64,000 nucleotides of DNA from NCBI GenBank assembly GCA_963680875.1, contig OY804583.1, positions 35,081,331-35,145,330 of the forward strand, written 5' to 3'. This document shows, piece by piece, positions 28,301 to 40,300 of this stretch. The notes beneath the pieces are model-generated. The model made no database searches and was not told the DNA's origin. It saw only the letters and a list, made by a program, of their open reading frames with translations. This stretch comes from Bathymodiolus brooksi (taxonomy: Eukaryota; Mollusca; Bivalvia; Mytilida; Modiolidae). Within the stretch, counting starts at the first letter, position 1; every line of letters begins with the position of its first letter. A program made the position numbers and the translations under genes.

Positions 28301-31300
28301 GGTCAGAACCAGATTTTTTTCTCGCTAAAATTACGGGACCTCGGTGGCTCGAACTTTCGATAGCTCGAACAAATTTTGACAGTCCCTTCGAGTTTGAGCC
28401 AGTGAAGTTCTACTGTATATATATATATTGAGCTACGAGAAACCCATTGGAAAACGGGGTTTAACTCAGGTGCTCCAGTGGGTATCCAGATCCTGCTCCG
28501 CTAATGGAAAGAGATAATATTGATGGAATTTTCAAATTTTTTTACAGTAAGTCCATGTACAGCAGACTTATGCTTAAACAATGGAACATGCACTGTGACG
28601 TCAGATGGCAACGCCAACTGTACCTGTTATGGCGATTGGACAGGAAATATATGTGATTGTAAGTCTACGCTTAGTAGAAAGGTTTTTCAAAAAGACCCTA
28701 CAGTGACTGTGATGTGCAACACAGCAATAAAAGCGCTGTTCCTATTTAGATTACTTTAATTTATATAGAAGAAAGAAATAAAATAATTTGTGCCAATACA
28801 ATATCAACATGATCAAAATATCAATTTCATTCTCATCTTAGTTATGCCCATATTAGAATACCCACAGTTACTGTGATGTGTAGAACAACAATAACAGTGC
28901 TGTTCCTATTGAGATTATTTTAATTTGTTGTCTAATTTAATGTCGGATTGTCTCATGTTCAGTATCATAAAAAATTCACACTCGTCTTCGGCTATGAGTT
29001 ATGCTCATTTTTGAACACCATTCTCTGACAGTAATGTTGAATATTCTCATGTGTATTTACATCCAAATCTTGTTTTGCTAATTCATATCTACACTTGGAA
29101 TTTGGAACGTAAAATTCTTCCATTATTGGAGATTTTCCATGTCAGACATCCTATAAAAGGCACTTGCACATGATGCTATCCTCCGTTGACTTCTATATGG
29201 GTCGGTTGTCCAATGCGATGTTTGAATTATAAATGTATCACAGTTTAAAATACGTAAGAAATTTTATTTACTTTTCCGCATTTTTTGAAATTATATTAAT
29301 TAACTGTTTCATTAAAGAAATAGGTTATTGCATTTATTCAAAATACAAAATTTGTTTGTGAAATTTTAACATCTGTGACTGTCAATATGCTAATCTCGAC
29401 TAAGAAAAAGACGGAATTTCCCACAATCGCAAAATATATTCCTGCAGCTCGTATAAAATGAATAGCACTTCACTATCAAAATACACAATGATATTTTAAG
29501 TACTTGTATTTTCTCGCGAAATGAAATTTTCTAGTTTAAATAATATAATTACTTTCAGTTTCACCTTGTACAAATAATCCATGTGAAAATGAAGGGACAT
29601 GCAGTGTTGTAGATGGTGTGGATAGCTGTGACTGTTTGAATAACTGGAGTGGAAATACATGTACAAGTATGTACCAGTCGAAATAACAGTCAAAGTCGAG
29701 GAAGTCTGATTATTTTTTTTCAATATAAACCAGTATTCGGGTTATCCGATCAAATACTACAAGCTCATAGAAATGACCAGATGGTTACTTCAAGCTGTCT
29801 AATCAGTGATTAAGCAAAATAAGAACCGGTCATTGTATTTCGAAATGGACAAGCATTCGAGTTATCCGGGTGGAATACTTAGCTACTAGGAATGACCAAA
29901 TAGGTATAAACTATCAACGGTTACGAACAATTAGAGGTTTATGTATTTAAGTTAAAGTGTATGTATATTTATCAATCAATGTATTTCCCAGTTTTTTTTA
30001 TGTGTGATTGGTTAATGATTTTGAGCGTACCCGATGAAGGTTTTTCCAGAATCGCGTCGTGCGCACTAAATTAGATATCTGAGTTTTTATTATTATCACT
30101 GGGTCATAACATCTGCAGGTGTACTATTATTCTCCAAGGGTATCATCATACTCTCAGCAGTCAGTGTTTTGGCACTGACATGGTTTATTAGATATATATA
30201 TATTATTTACAATTCATGAACAATGTAGTTATTAATAAAACTAATTTACTCTTCCCTCATGCATAGGTGACTTTTCTGTTTATACCATTCCTTTTAAATT
30301 AGTTGGTTTTGTTTGTTTGATGGTGTTTTACGCCACTTTCAACAATATTTCAGTTATATCGTGGCGGTCAGTTTTATTGGTAGATGAAACCTGAGTACCC
30401 GGAGAAAACCACAGACCTGTCGCAAGTCACTGACTAACTTGATCACATAATGTTGTACACCTCGCCCTGGACGAGATTCAAACTGACAACACCAGTGGTG
30501 ATGGGCACTGATTGCCTAGGTAAATCCAGTACCCATACAATCACTGCCACGACGGCCCCTTGAATTATTTGGCTTTCCAACCCTTTGAGTATACCTAATG
30601 AAGGTTATTTTAGAACAATTAATTCTATATGTACGTTGTATTCATGACTACATCTTGCCAATTTCTAGCATGCTCAGTTAATATGTAACTAGATTGAGTA
30701 ACACAAACCCCCTAAAAATCAAGGGTGAACTCAAGTGCTCCAGAAGGATAAGCAGTTCCTGTTCCACTTGTGATCCTATCGTGTTACTGTTTGACGACAC
30801 GAACATCATATGACATGGTAATATTTGTGAAACTTATTGATAATAACAACCTGAAATCAGGTACGTTCAAAGTTGAAAGACTGTACATGTACAACCAAAT
30901 AAAGACTTTTGGAGTAAGACATCCTAAGAGCCTAAACAGGAGAACCACAATCTGCTAAGGTCGCATATGCCACCGGGAGGAGAACCTTAATTTTAATCAT
31001 TAAATTATTTTGTTATGTCTCCACCTCACCAGTTTCTTGCATGCTCAGTTAATATATGTAAATGTTAGTGTAAACATATTTTATTAAGTAATTCATTAAG
31101 ACAATACAAGCATGAATATGTACAAACTATTCGGATGAATCATTAATAGGATTCGGAAACAAGTTACACAACTTATATTAATTCGTAAATGTAAATGTAA
31201 ATGTTGTTTTGTAGTTTCACCTTGTGTCAGTCTAACATGTCAGAATGAAGGATCCTGTAGAGTAAATAATGGAATAGCCAGCTGTTTCTGTAAAGGAGAT

Positions 31301-34300
31301 TATACTGGTGTTAACTGTGAAGGTAAAGTAGAATTGATTGGTTGGTTGATTAATTGAATGATCATTACTTAATATCCAGCCAGCAATATTTCAGTTATGT
31401 TGAGGAGGAGAACAAATTCAACAATATCTAAAAGCTATATAGAAATGACGAATAGATCAGACATCTGGGACAGGAAACGTTGATTGTGATTCAAAAAGTA
31501 TTAATAGTATGGTAGAACGAACAATTTAGCCTTCCGTAGAGACAACAATCTGCCTACTTTCTCTCGAAATATTCTAGAAAACCTTGCAGATAGCAAACTC
31601 TTAATCAGAAGCCTTATATCGAGGAACGACCAACAAAGCAATGGCCAAAGGAAGAATGACAAAATTAAATTACCGATATACTTATTTCTAATTTGGTTTT
31701 GATATGATTTTCCTTTTGAATTTCAATGTTTTAATTTAGAAATAAAATGGGTTTGGATGTCTTTGGGTATGCTTGATAGGGAATATAATAAGGGAACAGT
31801 GTTAGGCGATAATACGGGCTGATAGCCCCTGAGCTATGTATAGGCCATACCCATATAGTTATTATTGATGCGCTCTCAGTAACCTAAGGTGTTGATGCAA
31901 TGTGCTTAGTATGTCTGACCTAGTTTTCGATCATGAACAAAAAGACGTAGTAGCCATGGTCATGCCGAGGATGCAGATTTAGCGAGTTACTTTGATTGAG
32001 CATTACGAAACTAAATTTGAAAAAAAAAGTAATAAAGCGACACGAGTTGACAGATTGGAGTTTACATTTAAAAGTGAGGGGAATAAGACTCACCAGTCTT
32101 TCAATTCGGATTAGATTCCATATTGGGGACAGAATAAACATTAGAGAATACCGAAGGGGTAATCAAAAAAGGACAATCCAGAGAAACTGACAATATAGGG
32201 TACACAGGAACCTATGATCTATCATGCTTGAGTCGAGTATGTTTAGAATACTATTACAACAGAGAGTTTGTCCTCTAATATGTTGTTATAAACCTATACT
32301 ACATACAGAAAGAGATGAAAGAAGGATCTACAAAACTAAAGATTGCGCTACACGAACCCTATTGCAAAACAGGGTTTTACCCAGGTGCTCCAAGAGTGTA
32401 GCCAGTTCCCGCTCCACTAATGTAAAGTAGTAACTACCAGAATATTAATGGAATTTTCTTGTTTTTTGAACAGTAAGTCCATGTACAGCAGACTTGTGCT
32501 TAAACAATGGAACATGTACTGTGACGTCAGATGGCAATGCTAACTGTACCTGTTATGGTGATTGGACAGGAACTACTTGTGATTGTAAGTATACATTTAT
32601 TAAAAATGTAAATTATTTGTGTCACAACAATATCAGGATAATCAAAATATATATTTCACACTTAATTAAGGGTATGAGTTACAACTTTACTGTGAATGAA
32701 GTGTAAAACAGCAATGAAAGCACTGTTCCTAATTAAACTACTTGAATTTGGTGTCTAAGTGTTATGTCGGATAGTCTTTAATTTGTGTCTAAGTGAAATG
32801 TTCGACAGTTTCATGTTTATTTACATCCATATCCTGTCCTACTAATTCATGTGTGTGGATAAAATTCGGAATGAAACATTCTTCTATAAATGGAGTTTTT
32901 TTTTTCATGCGACACATCCCATAGAAGAAAGCTGCACGTGATATTGTCTTCTATGGAGGTTGGTTGCCCAATGACATGTTGGAATTATGAACTCGTCACA
33001 GATTAAACTATGTGTGAAATGGCATAACTTTTCCAACAATTTTTGACTTTATATTTACTGTTTCGTTATTTACAGAATAAATAGGTTGTCGCATTTGGTC
33101 AACATACAAAGTTTGTTTGTGGAATTCAACATCTTACTACCACTCCAGACAAGATGGAATCTTGAACAATCGCAAAAAAATATTTTTACAGCTCGTCTAA
33201 AATAAATATCACCTCAATATCAAAATACACAATGGCATTGTAAGTAGTTGCATTTCCTCTCGAAATGAAATTTTCTAGTTCAATATTTCTACTTTCAGTT
33301 TCACCTTGTACAAATAATCCCTGCGAAAATGGTGGGACATGCAGTGTTGTAGACGGTATGGCTAGTTGTGACTGTTTGAATGACTGGAGTGGAAATACAT
33401 GTACAGGTGGGTACCAGTCGAAATAACAGACATTAAATATTTATGTCGAATTTCCTGCCAAAGTCGAGGAGGCTGATTATTTTACTTGGAAATGAACAAG
33501 TATTAGAATTATCCGGTTCATATTAATTACAAGCCACTATGACTGACCAGACTGTTGTCTCAGGCTATCTACAAAATCGACTAATCAAAGGTCTAGCCAA
33601 AATAAGGACCAATTATTTTATTTCGAAATAAGTATTTGAATTATCCGGTTCATATTAATTACAAGCCACTATGACTGACCAGACTGTTGCCTCAGGCTAT
33701 CTACAAAATCGACTATTCAAAGGTCTAGCTAAAATAAGGAACGGTTATTTTGTTTCGGAATGGACAAATATGTGAATTATCTGGATTAAATTAAATACAA
33801 GCTCACTAAACAGTTACAAGTTATCCACGAAGATGACTAGGCATACGACGAGGTATCCAGTTTAAGGTGCATGTCTTAATCTTTGTGTGATTGGTTTATG
33901 TTTTGCCTGTTTCTGTTTTGAATTAAGCCTATGTTATTGCTCCAATATCAGCAATGGGATTGGGCACAAGTTATAACAACATTTTTTTTAAATGCCCTCT
34001 TCTTATAATTTACAACATACCAAATACATGGCAAAATTCAAGGAAAAAGATATTTATTAGACCAATATATAAGTGGAATTAATGCATTTCTACCACGATC
34101 CGTTAATGTGTTAACTGTTGTATTGTAGTTTATCCCTGTTCTAGGGTAACATTTCAAAATGAAGGATCCTGTAGAGTAAATTATGGAATAGCCAGCTGTT
34201 TCTTAAAGGGAGATTATACCGGTTCCAATTATATGTTAGACCAATGTATAAATGAAATTAACCCGTTTCTGTAACTGTTGTCTTGTAGTTTCTCCCTGTA

Positions 34301-37300
34301 TCAGTCTAACATGTCAAAATGAAGGATCCTGTAGAGTAAATAATGGAATAGCCAGCTGTTTCTGTAAAGGAGATTATACTGGTGTTAACTGTGAAGGTAA
34401 CGTAGGAAATTGTTGATTCTTTTATTGATTGATTGGTCATTGTATAACGTACAGCGAGCGATATTTCAGATAATTCAGGAGGACAAGTACAACAATATAC
34501 GAAAATGTCGCAGAGATTGGGCAGCAATGTGAACTGCTACTAGAAAAGTATGGGGTGTTGGGTAGGTGCAAACAATTTAGCATTGTGTAGCCACTACAAT
34601 GACTAAAAGAAAAACAGTATGCAGAAACTACGGATAGAGCACCACAAACCCCACAAAAACCATAGATATTTAACATGAAGGGCGGTGGCATTGCAAACAC
34701 ACATTACCCACTATAGTCTACAGCCATGCTCGGCTCTCCGTATTAAAATCTGCAACCCTTATTAAGAGGGCATCCCATATTCACACTGTACGCTAAGCAA
34801 CCAAAGAGTCATTCCGTAGCCATAGAAACAATGAAGCAACTTCGATTATTGGTCATATTTGTTTCAGTAGAAACAAATGTTCTCAAATACTATTTATGAT
34901 TTTTTGTAGTTAGCCCTTGTACGAGTGGTTTTTGTAAGAACAATGGAACTTGTTCAGTGACGTCAGAGGGAAATACTAACTGTACATGTGAAGGCGAATG
35001 GACGGGTTGCATATGTGATTGTAAGTAGATAAATAAACGTGACAATTCATGTAATGTTATACATATGTATACGCAGTGGCGGACTGGGTTGAAACTTTCT
35101 ACTGGGAAAACTCGTAAAAGGGTCCAGTCAAAAGGACCCACTTAGTTGTTACTTTTTTCAGTTATTTCTAAAGTGATGTGCTATCACTTTGGGGCCCACC
35201 GCAAAATTTCCTGGTATCCCGGTGGGCCAGTCTGCCACTATGTATACGGACGCTAAGTGCAATTTTCAGGCTGAATATGGCATACCTCTCATGCATTTAA
35301 CAAGAAACAGTATAGATAGAATTGAGCATCCAAGAAAATGCATCTAAACAACATGAAGGTATTACATGTTTAACCATGCCATATATGTATGTATGTACCA
35401 AGCCAGGATCATGACATCATATGTTGTGGTCTTCTCTGTGTTCAATGGTTGGAAGTAAAAGGTGGTTGTTCAATTTTTTTGACATTGGTGGAATTGTTGA
35501 CCATCATTGTTTACAATACCTTTTATTTACAAAGTTAGCATTCACCAGATAAACGCCCCATCTGTCTTTCCGCTCATAGCTTCATGCATCTCAGAAAGGA
35601 GGTAGTTCAGTCTAGCCGTGGCTGTTCAAATTTGATTCGAGATATTCCGCAGATCGCATGGTAGTTGGATTAGACATTTTCCAGAAAGAAGGTAATTCAA
35701 TCCAGCCATAACTATTTGAAAATAGAACACTATATTCCATAGTGACAATCACATTGTTGTTGCATATACCTTCATTTATGCAGTCAGTAAAGTGTCAATT
35801 TGGTATGGTTACGGAATATCAGTAGTGTCACCTCGTCATTGATGCTGTGACGTTGTATCCAATTGCTGTCAATTTTACATTTTAATAAATTAGATTACGT
35901 TTATGGTGTTTAACTCTACTTTCAACAGTATTTCAGTTATATCGTGTCGGTCAGTTTTATTGGCGGAGGAAATCGTATCCGGATGAAACCACCGACCTGC
36001 AGCAAGTCACTGACAGCCTTTTTTCAGATAGTATTGAGTATTCCTAGTCGTGACTGGGATTTGAACTTACAACGTTAGTGATGATAGGCACTGATTGCGT
36101 AAGCAGTTTTAAACCCAAACTACTGTGTGACCTCTACGACCCTTTGATGGAATGGTTAAGCAAACACATAGTGACAATAATAATAATAAAAATAAACACC
36201 AAAACGATAGAATGGAGTACCATGTTTACTGGATAGTAGAATCAAACAATGAGTGTGGTTGATATGGCCAATGTTTACAATATAATGGATCTGGTTGCTT
36301 GTTAAAGTAATTTTGTGTTAGTTTTGATATTTAGATATGGTTAATGATATAAAATTGTTATTTTGCAGTCAGTCCATGTTTAACAAACCCGTGTTTAAAC
36401 GGAGCTACGTGTACTGTATTGAATGGAGTCTCGTCCTGTACCTGCTTCGGTGGTTACTATGGTGACAGGTGTTCCAGTAAGTATAGGGAATTATAACTAA
36501 TCCGATTACCCATGTATTTATTTCACCTTTAACATTGGTGAGATATCAGATAAAAAAGATTTTAAAAGTTATGACTTTATTTGAAGTTCTCTGCAAAACA
36601 AGCCAGAAAAGGTTACTAAAAAGATTGCTTCTCTACCCAATTTTAAAGTTTGTGCATAGAAATGTTGTATTTTGCGACAATGTACACATATATAGTGGTA
36701 TCTTAAGGGAAACCATTGGTTATAGAAATAGATCCCATTTTTTTTTAATGTGGTTATTAGAGATATTACTACAGCTAAGGATTTGACGTTGCTGAGTGCC
36801 ATGTGTATTAGAAATACCACTTTACATTCATGCATAGCAACAAATGCACAAGTTTATTGGTAATATGCATTTGTGGCCAGTTGTCAACTTTATTGCTTGT
36901 GCATGTGGATTGATCATTTTTATACAATTTCATTAATTTTGTAGTTTCACCATGCGCCTCTAAAAACTGTGGAAATGGTACGTGTTATGTAGATAATACT
37001 GGCATGGCGGTCTGTGTGTGTCCAGACGATAAGGCGGGGGAGGAATGTCAAGGTAATTTGGTTCTATTAGCGACACAGTTCAGTTGATCCGGAAGAAAAG
37101 TTTAAACTTACCAAAGGAGTCATCAGAAGCCATAATTCGAAGAAGGGCAGATAATACACTGACTAAAACTATAGTCTGCATAGAACTGCACAGAAAACTA
37201 AAACTAAAGAAACTAGATGCCTGTGATTGATAAGAAGTTCCTGTTTCATGTGGGAAATCCATTACTCAAGATACACATAGTCAAGGCCGATAGAAAAGAA

Positions 37301-40300
37301 ATCTTGTCAGTGGTAGAGGAAATAAGTACATTTCAAAAGCACATGCGATAGTAGGAACATAGGTCTTTAATACGTGTAAAGACATAACAATAACAAAGTA
37401 CCAAGACGTTCTTAATTAATATTACTGACAGAAGGAAAACACTTACATGTCCATATTACTTCACTAAGAAGGGATGTTTGGGTTGATTAAACTAGTTTAA
37501 CTCCATCACTTTTGAAATGTTTGTATCAAGACAGGAAAGTAAGCGAGTTTAACTCCATCACTTTTGAAATGTTTGTATCAAGACAGGAAAGTGAGCGAGT
37601 TTAACTCCGTCACTTTTGAAATGTTTGTATCAATACAGGAATGTGAGCGAGTTGATCTGCGTCACTTTTGAAATGTTTGTATCAAGACAGGAAAGTGAGC
37701 GAGTTTAACTCTGTCACTTTTGAAATGTTTGTATCAATACAGGAAAGTGAGCGAGTTTAACTCCTTCACTTTTGAAATGTTTGTATCAAGAAAGGAAAGT
37801 GAGCGAGTTTATCTCTGTCACTTTTGAAATGTCTGTATCAAGACAGGAAAGTGAGCGAGTTTAACTCCATCACTTTTGAAATGTTTGTATCAAGACAGGA
37901 AAGTGAGCGAGTTTATCTCTGTCACTTTTGAAATGTTTGTATCAAGACAGGAAAGTGAGCGAATTTAACTCCGTCACTTTTGAAATGTCTATCAAGAAAG
38001 GAAAGTAAGCGAGTTTAACTCCATCACTTTTGAAATGTCTGTATCAAGACAGGAATGTGAGTGAGTTTATCTCCATCACTTTTGAAATGTTTGTATCAAT
38101 ACAGGAAAGTGAGCGATTTTATCTCTGTCACTTTTGAAATGTTTGTATCAATACAGGAAAGTGAACGAGTTTATCTCTGTCACTTTTGAAATGTTTGTAT
38201 CATGACAGGAAAGTGAGTGAGTTTAACTCCATCACTTTTGAAATGTTTGTATCAATACAGGAATGTGAGCGATTTTATCTCTGTCACTTTTGAAATGTTT
38301 GTATCAAGACAGGAAAATGAGCGACTTTAGCTCCATCACTTTTGAAATGTTTGAATCAAGACAGGAAAGTGAGCGAGTTTAACTCCGTTACTTTTGAAAT
38401 GTCTGTATCAAGACAGGAAAGTGAGCGAGTTTATCTCCGTCACTTTTGAAATGTTTGTATCAAGACAGGAAAGTGAGTGAGTTTAACTCCATCAATTTTG
38501 AAATGTTTTGTATCAATACAAGAAAGTGAGCGATTTTATCTCTGTCACTTTTGAAATGTTTGTAACAATACAGGAAAGTGAGCGAGTTTATCTCTGTCAC
38601 TTTTGAAATGTTTGTATCAAGACAGGAAAGTGAGTGAGTTTAACTCCATCACTTTTGAAATGTTTGTATCAATACAAGAAAGTGAGCGATTTTATCTCTG
38701 TCACTTTTGAAATGTTTGTAACAATACAGGAAAGTGAGCGAGTTTATCTCTGTCACTTTTGAAATGTTTGTATCAAGACAGGAAAGTGAGCGAGTTTATC
38801 TCTGTCACTTTTGAAATGTTTGTATCAATACAGGAATGTGAGCGATTTTATCTCTGTCACTTTTGAAATGTTTGTATCAAGACAGCAAAATGAGCGAGTT
38901 TAACTCCATCACTTTTGAAATGTTTGTATCAATACAGGAAAGTGAGCGAGTTTAACTCCATCACTTTTGAAATGTTTGTATCAATACAGGAAAGTGAGCG
39001 AGTTTAACTCTGTCACTTTTGAAATGTTTGTATCAATACAGGAATGTGAGCGAGTATATCTCTGTCACTTTTGAAATGTTTGTATCAATACAGGAAAGTG
39101 AGCGAGTTTAACTCCATCACTTTTGAAATGTTTGTATCAATACAGGAATGTGAGCGAGTTTATCTCTGTCACTTTTGAAATGTTTGTATCAAGACAGGAA
39201 TGTGAGCGAGTTTAACTCCATCACTTTTGAAATGTTTGGTATCAAGACAGGAAAGTGAACGAGTTTATCTCTGTCACTTTTGAAATGTTTGTATCAATAC
39301 AAGAAAGTGAGCGATTTTATCTCTGTCACTTTTGAAATGTTTGTATCAATACAGGAAAGTGAACGAGTTTATCTCTGTCACTTTTGAAATGTTTGTATCA
39401 TGACAGGAAAGTGAGTGAGTTTAACTCCATCACTTTTGAAATGTTTGTATCATGACAGGAATGTGAGCGATTTTATCTCTGTCACTTTTGAAATTTTTGT
39501 ATCAAGACAGGAAAATGAGCGACTTTAACTCCATCACTTTTGAAATGTTTGAATCAAGACAGGTAAGAGAGCGAGTTTAACTCCGTTACTTTTGAAATGT
39601 CTGTATCAAGACAGGAAAGTGAGCGAGTTTATCTCCGTCACTTTTGAAATGTTTGTATCAAGACAGGAAAGTGAGTGAGTTTAACTCCATCACTTTTGAA
39701 ATGTTTTGTATCAATACAAGAAAGTGAGCGATTTTATCTCTGTCACTTTTGAAATGTTTGTATCAAGACAGGAAAAGGAGCGAGTTTAACTCCATCACTT
39801 TTGAAATGTTTGTATCAATACAGGAAAGTGAGCGAGTTTAACTCCATCACTTTTGAAATGTTTGTATCAATACAGGAATGTGAGCGAGTTTATCTCTGTC
39901 ACTTTTGAAATGTTTGTATCAAGACAGGAAAGTGAGCGAGTTTAACTCCATCACTTTTGAAATGTTTGTATCAATACAGGAATGTGAGCGAGTTTAACTC
40001 CATCACTTTTGAAATGTTTGTATCATGACAGGAAAGTGAGTGAGTTTAACTCCATCACTTTTGAAATGTTTGTATCAATACAAGAAAGTGAGCGATTTTA
40101 TCTCTGTCACTTTTGAAATGTTTGTATCAATACAGGAAAGTGAACGAGTTTATCTCTGTCACTTTTGAAATGTTTGTATCAATACAAGAAAGTGAGCGAT
40201 TTTATCTCTGTCACTTTTGAAATGTTTGTATCAATACAGGAAAGTGAACGAGTTTATCTCTGTCACTTTTGAAATGTTTGTATCAATACAGGAAAGTGAG

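Noticed and set aside
30770..30958. Short frame after the SINE near 30.56 kb
   Set aside because: It overlaps retroelement and dispersed-repeat sequence (ACAGGAGAACCACAATCTGC) and ends without any domain.
36535..36835. Overlapping frames on both strands between exons 31 and 32
   Set aside because: Low-complexity AT-rich intron; neither frame has splice context or family features.
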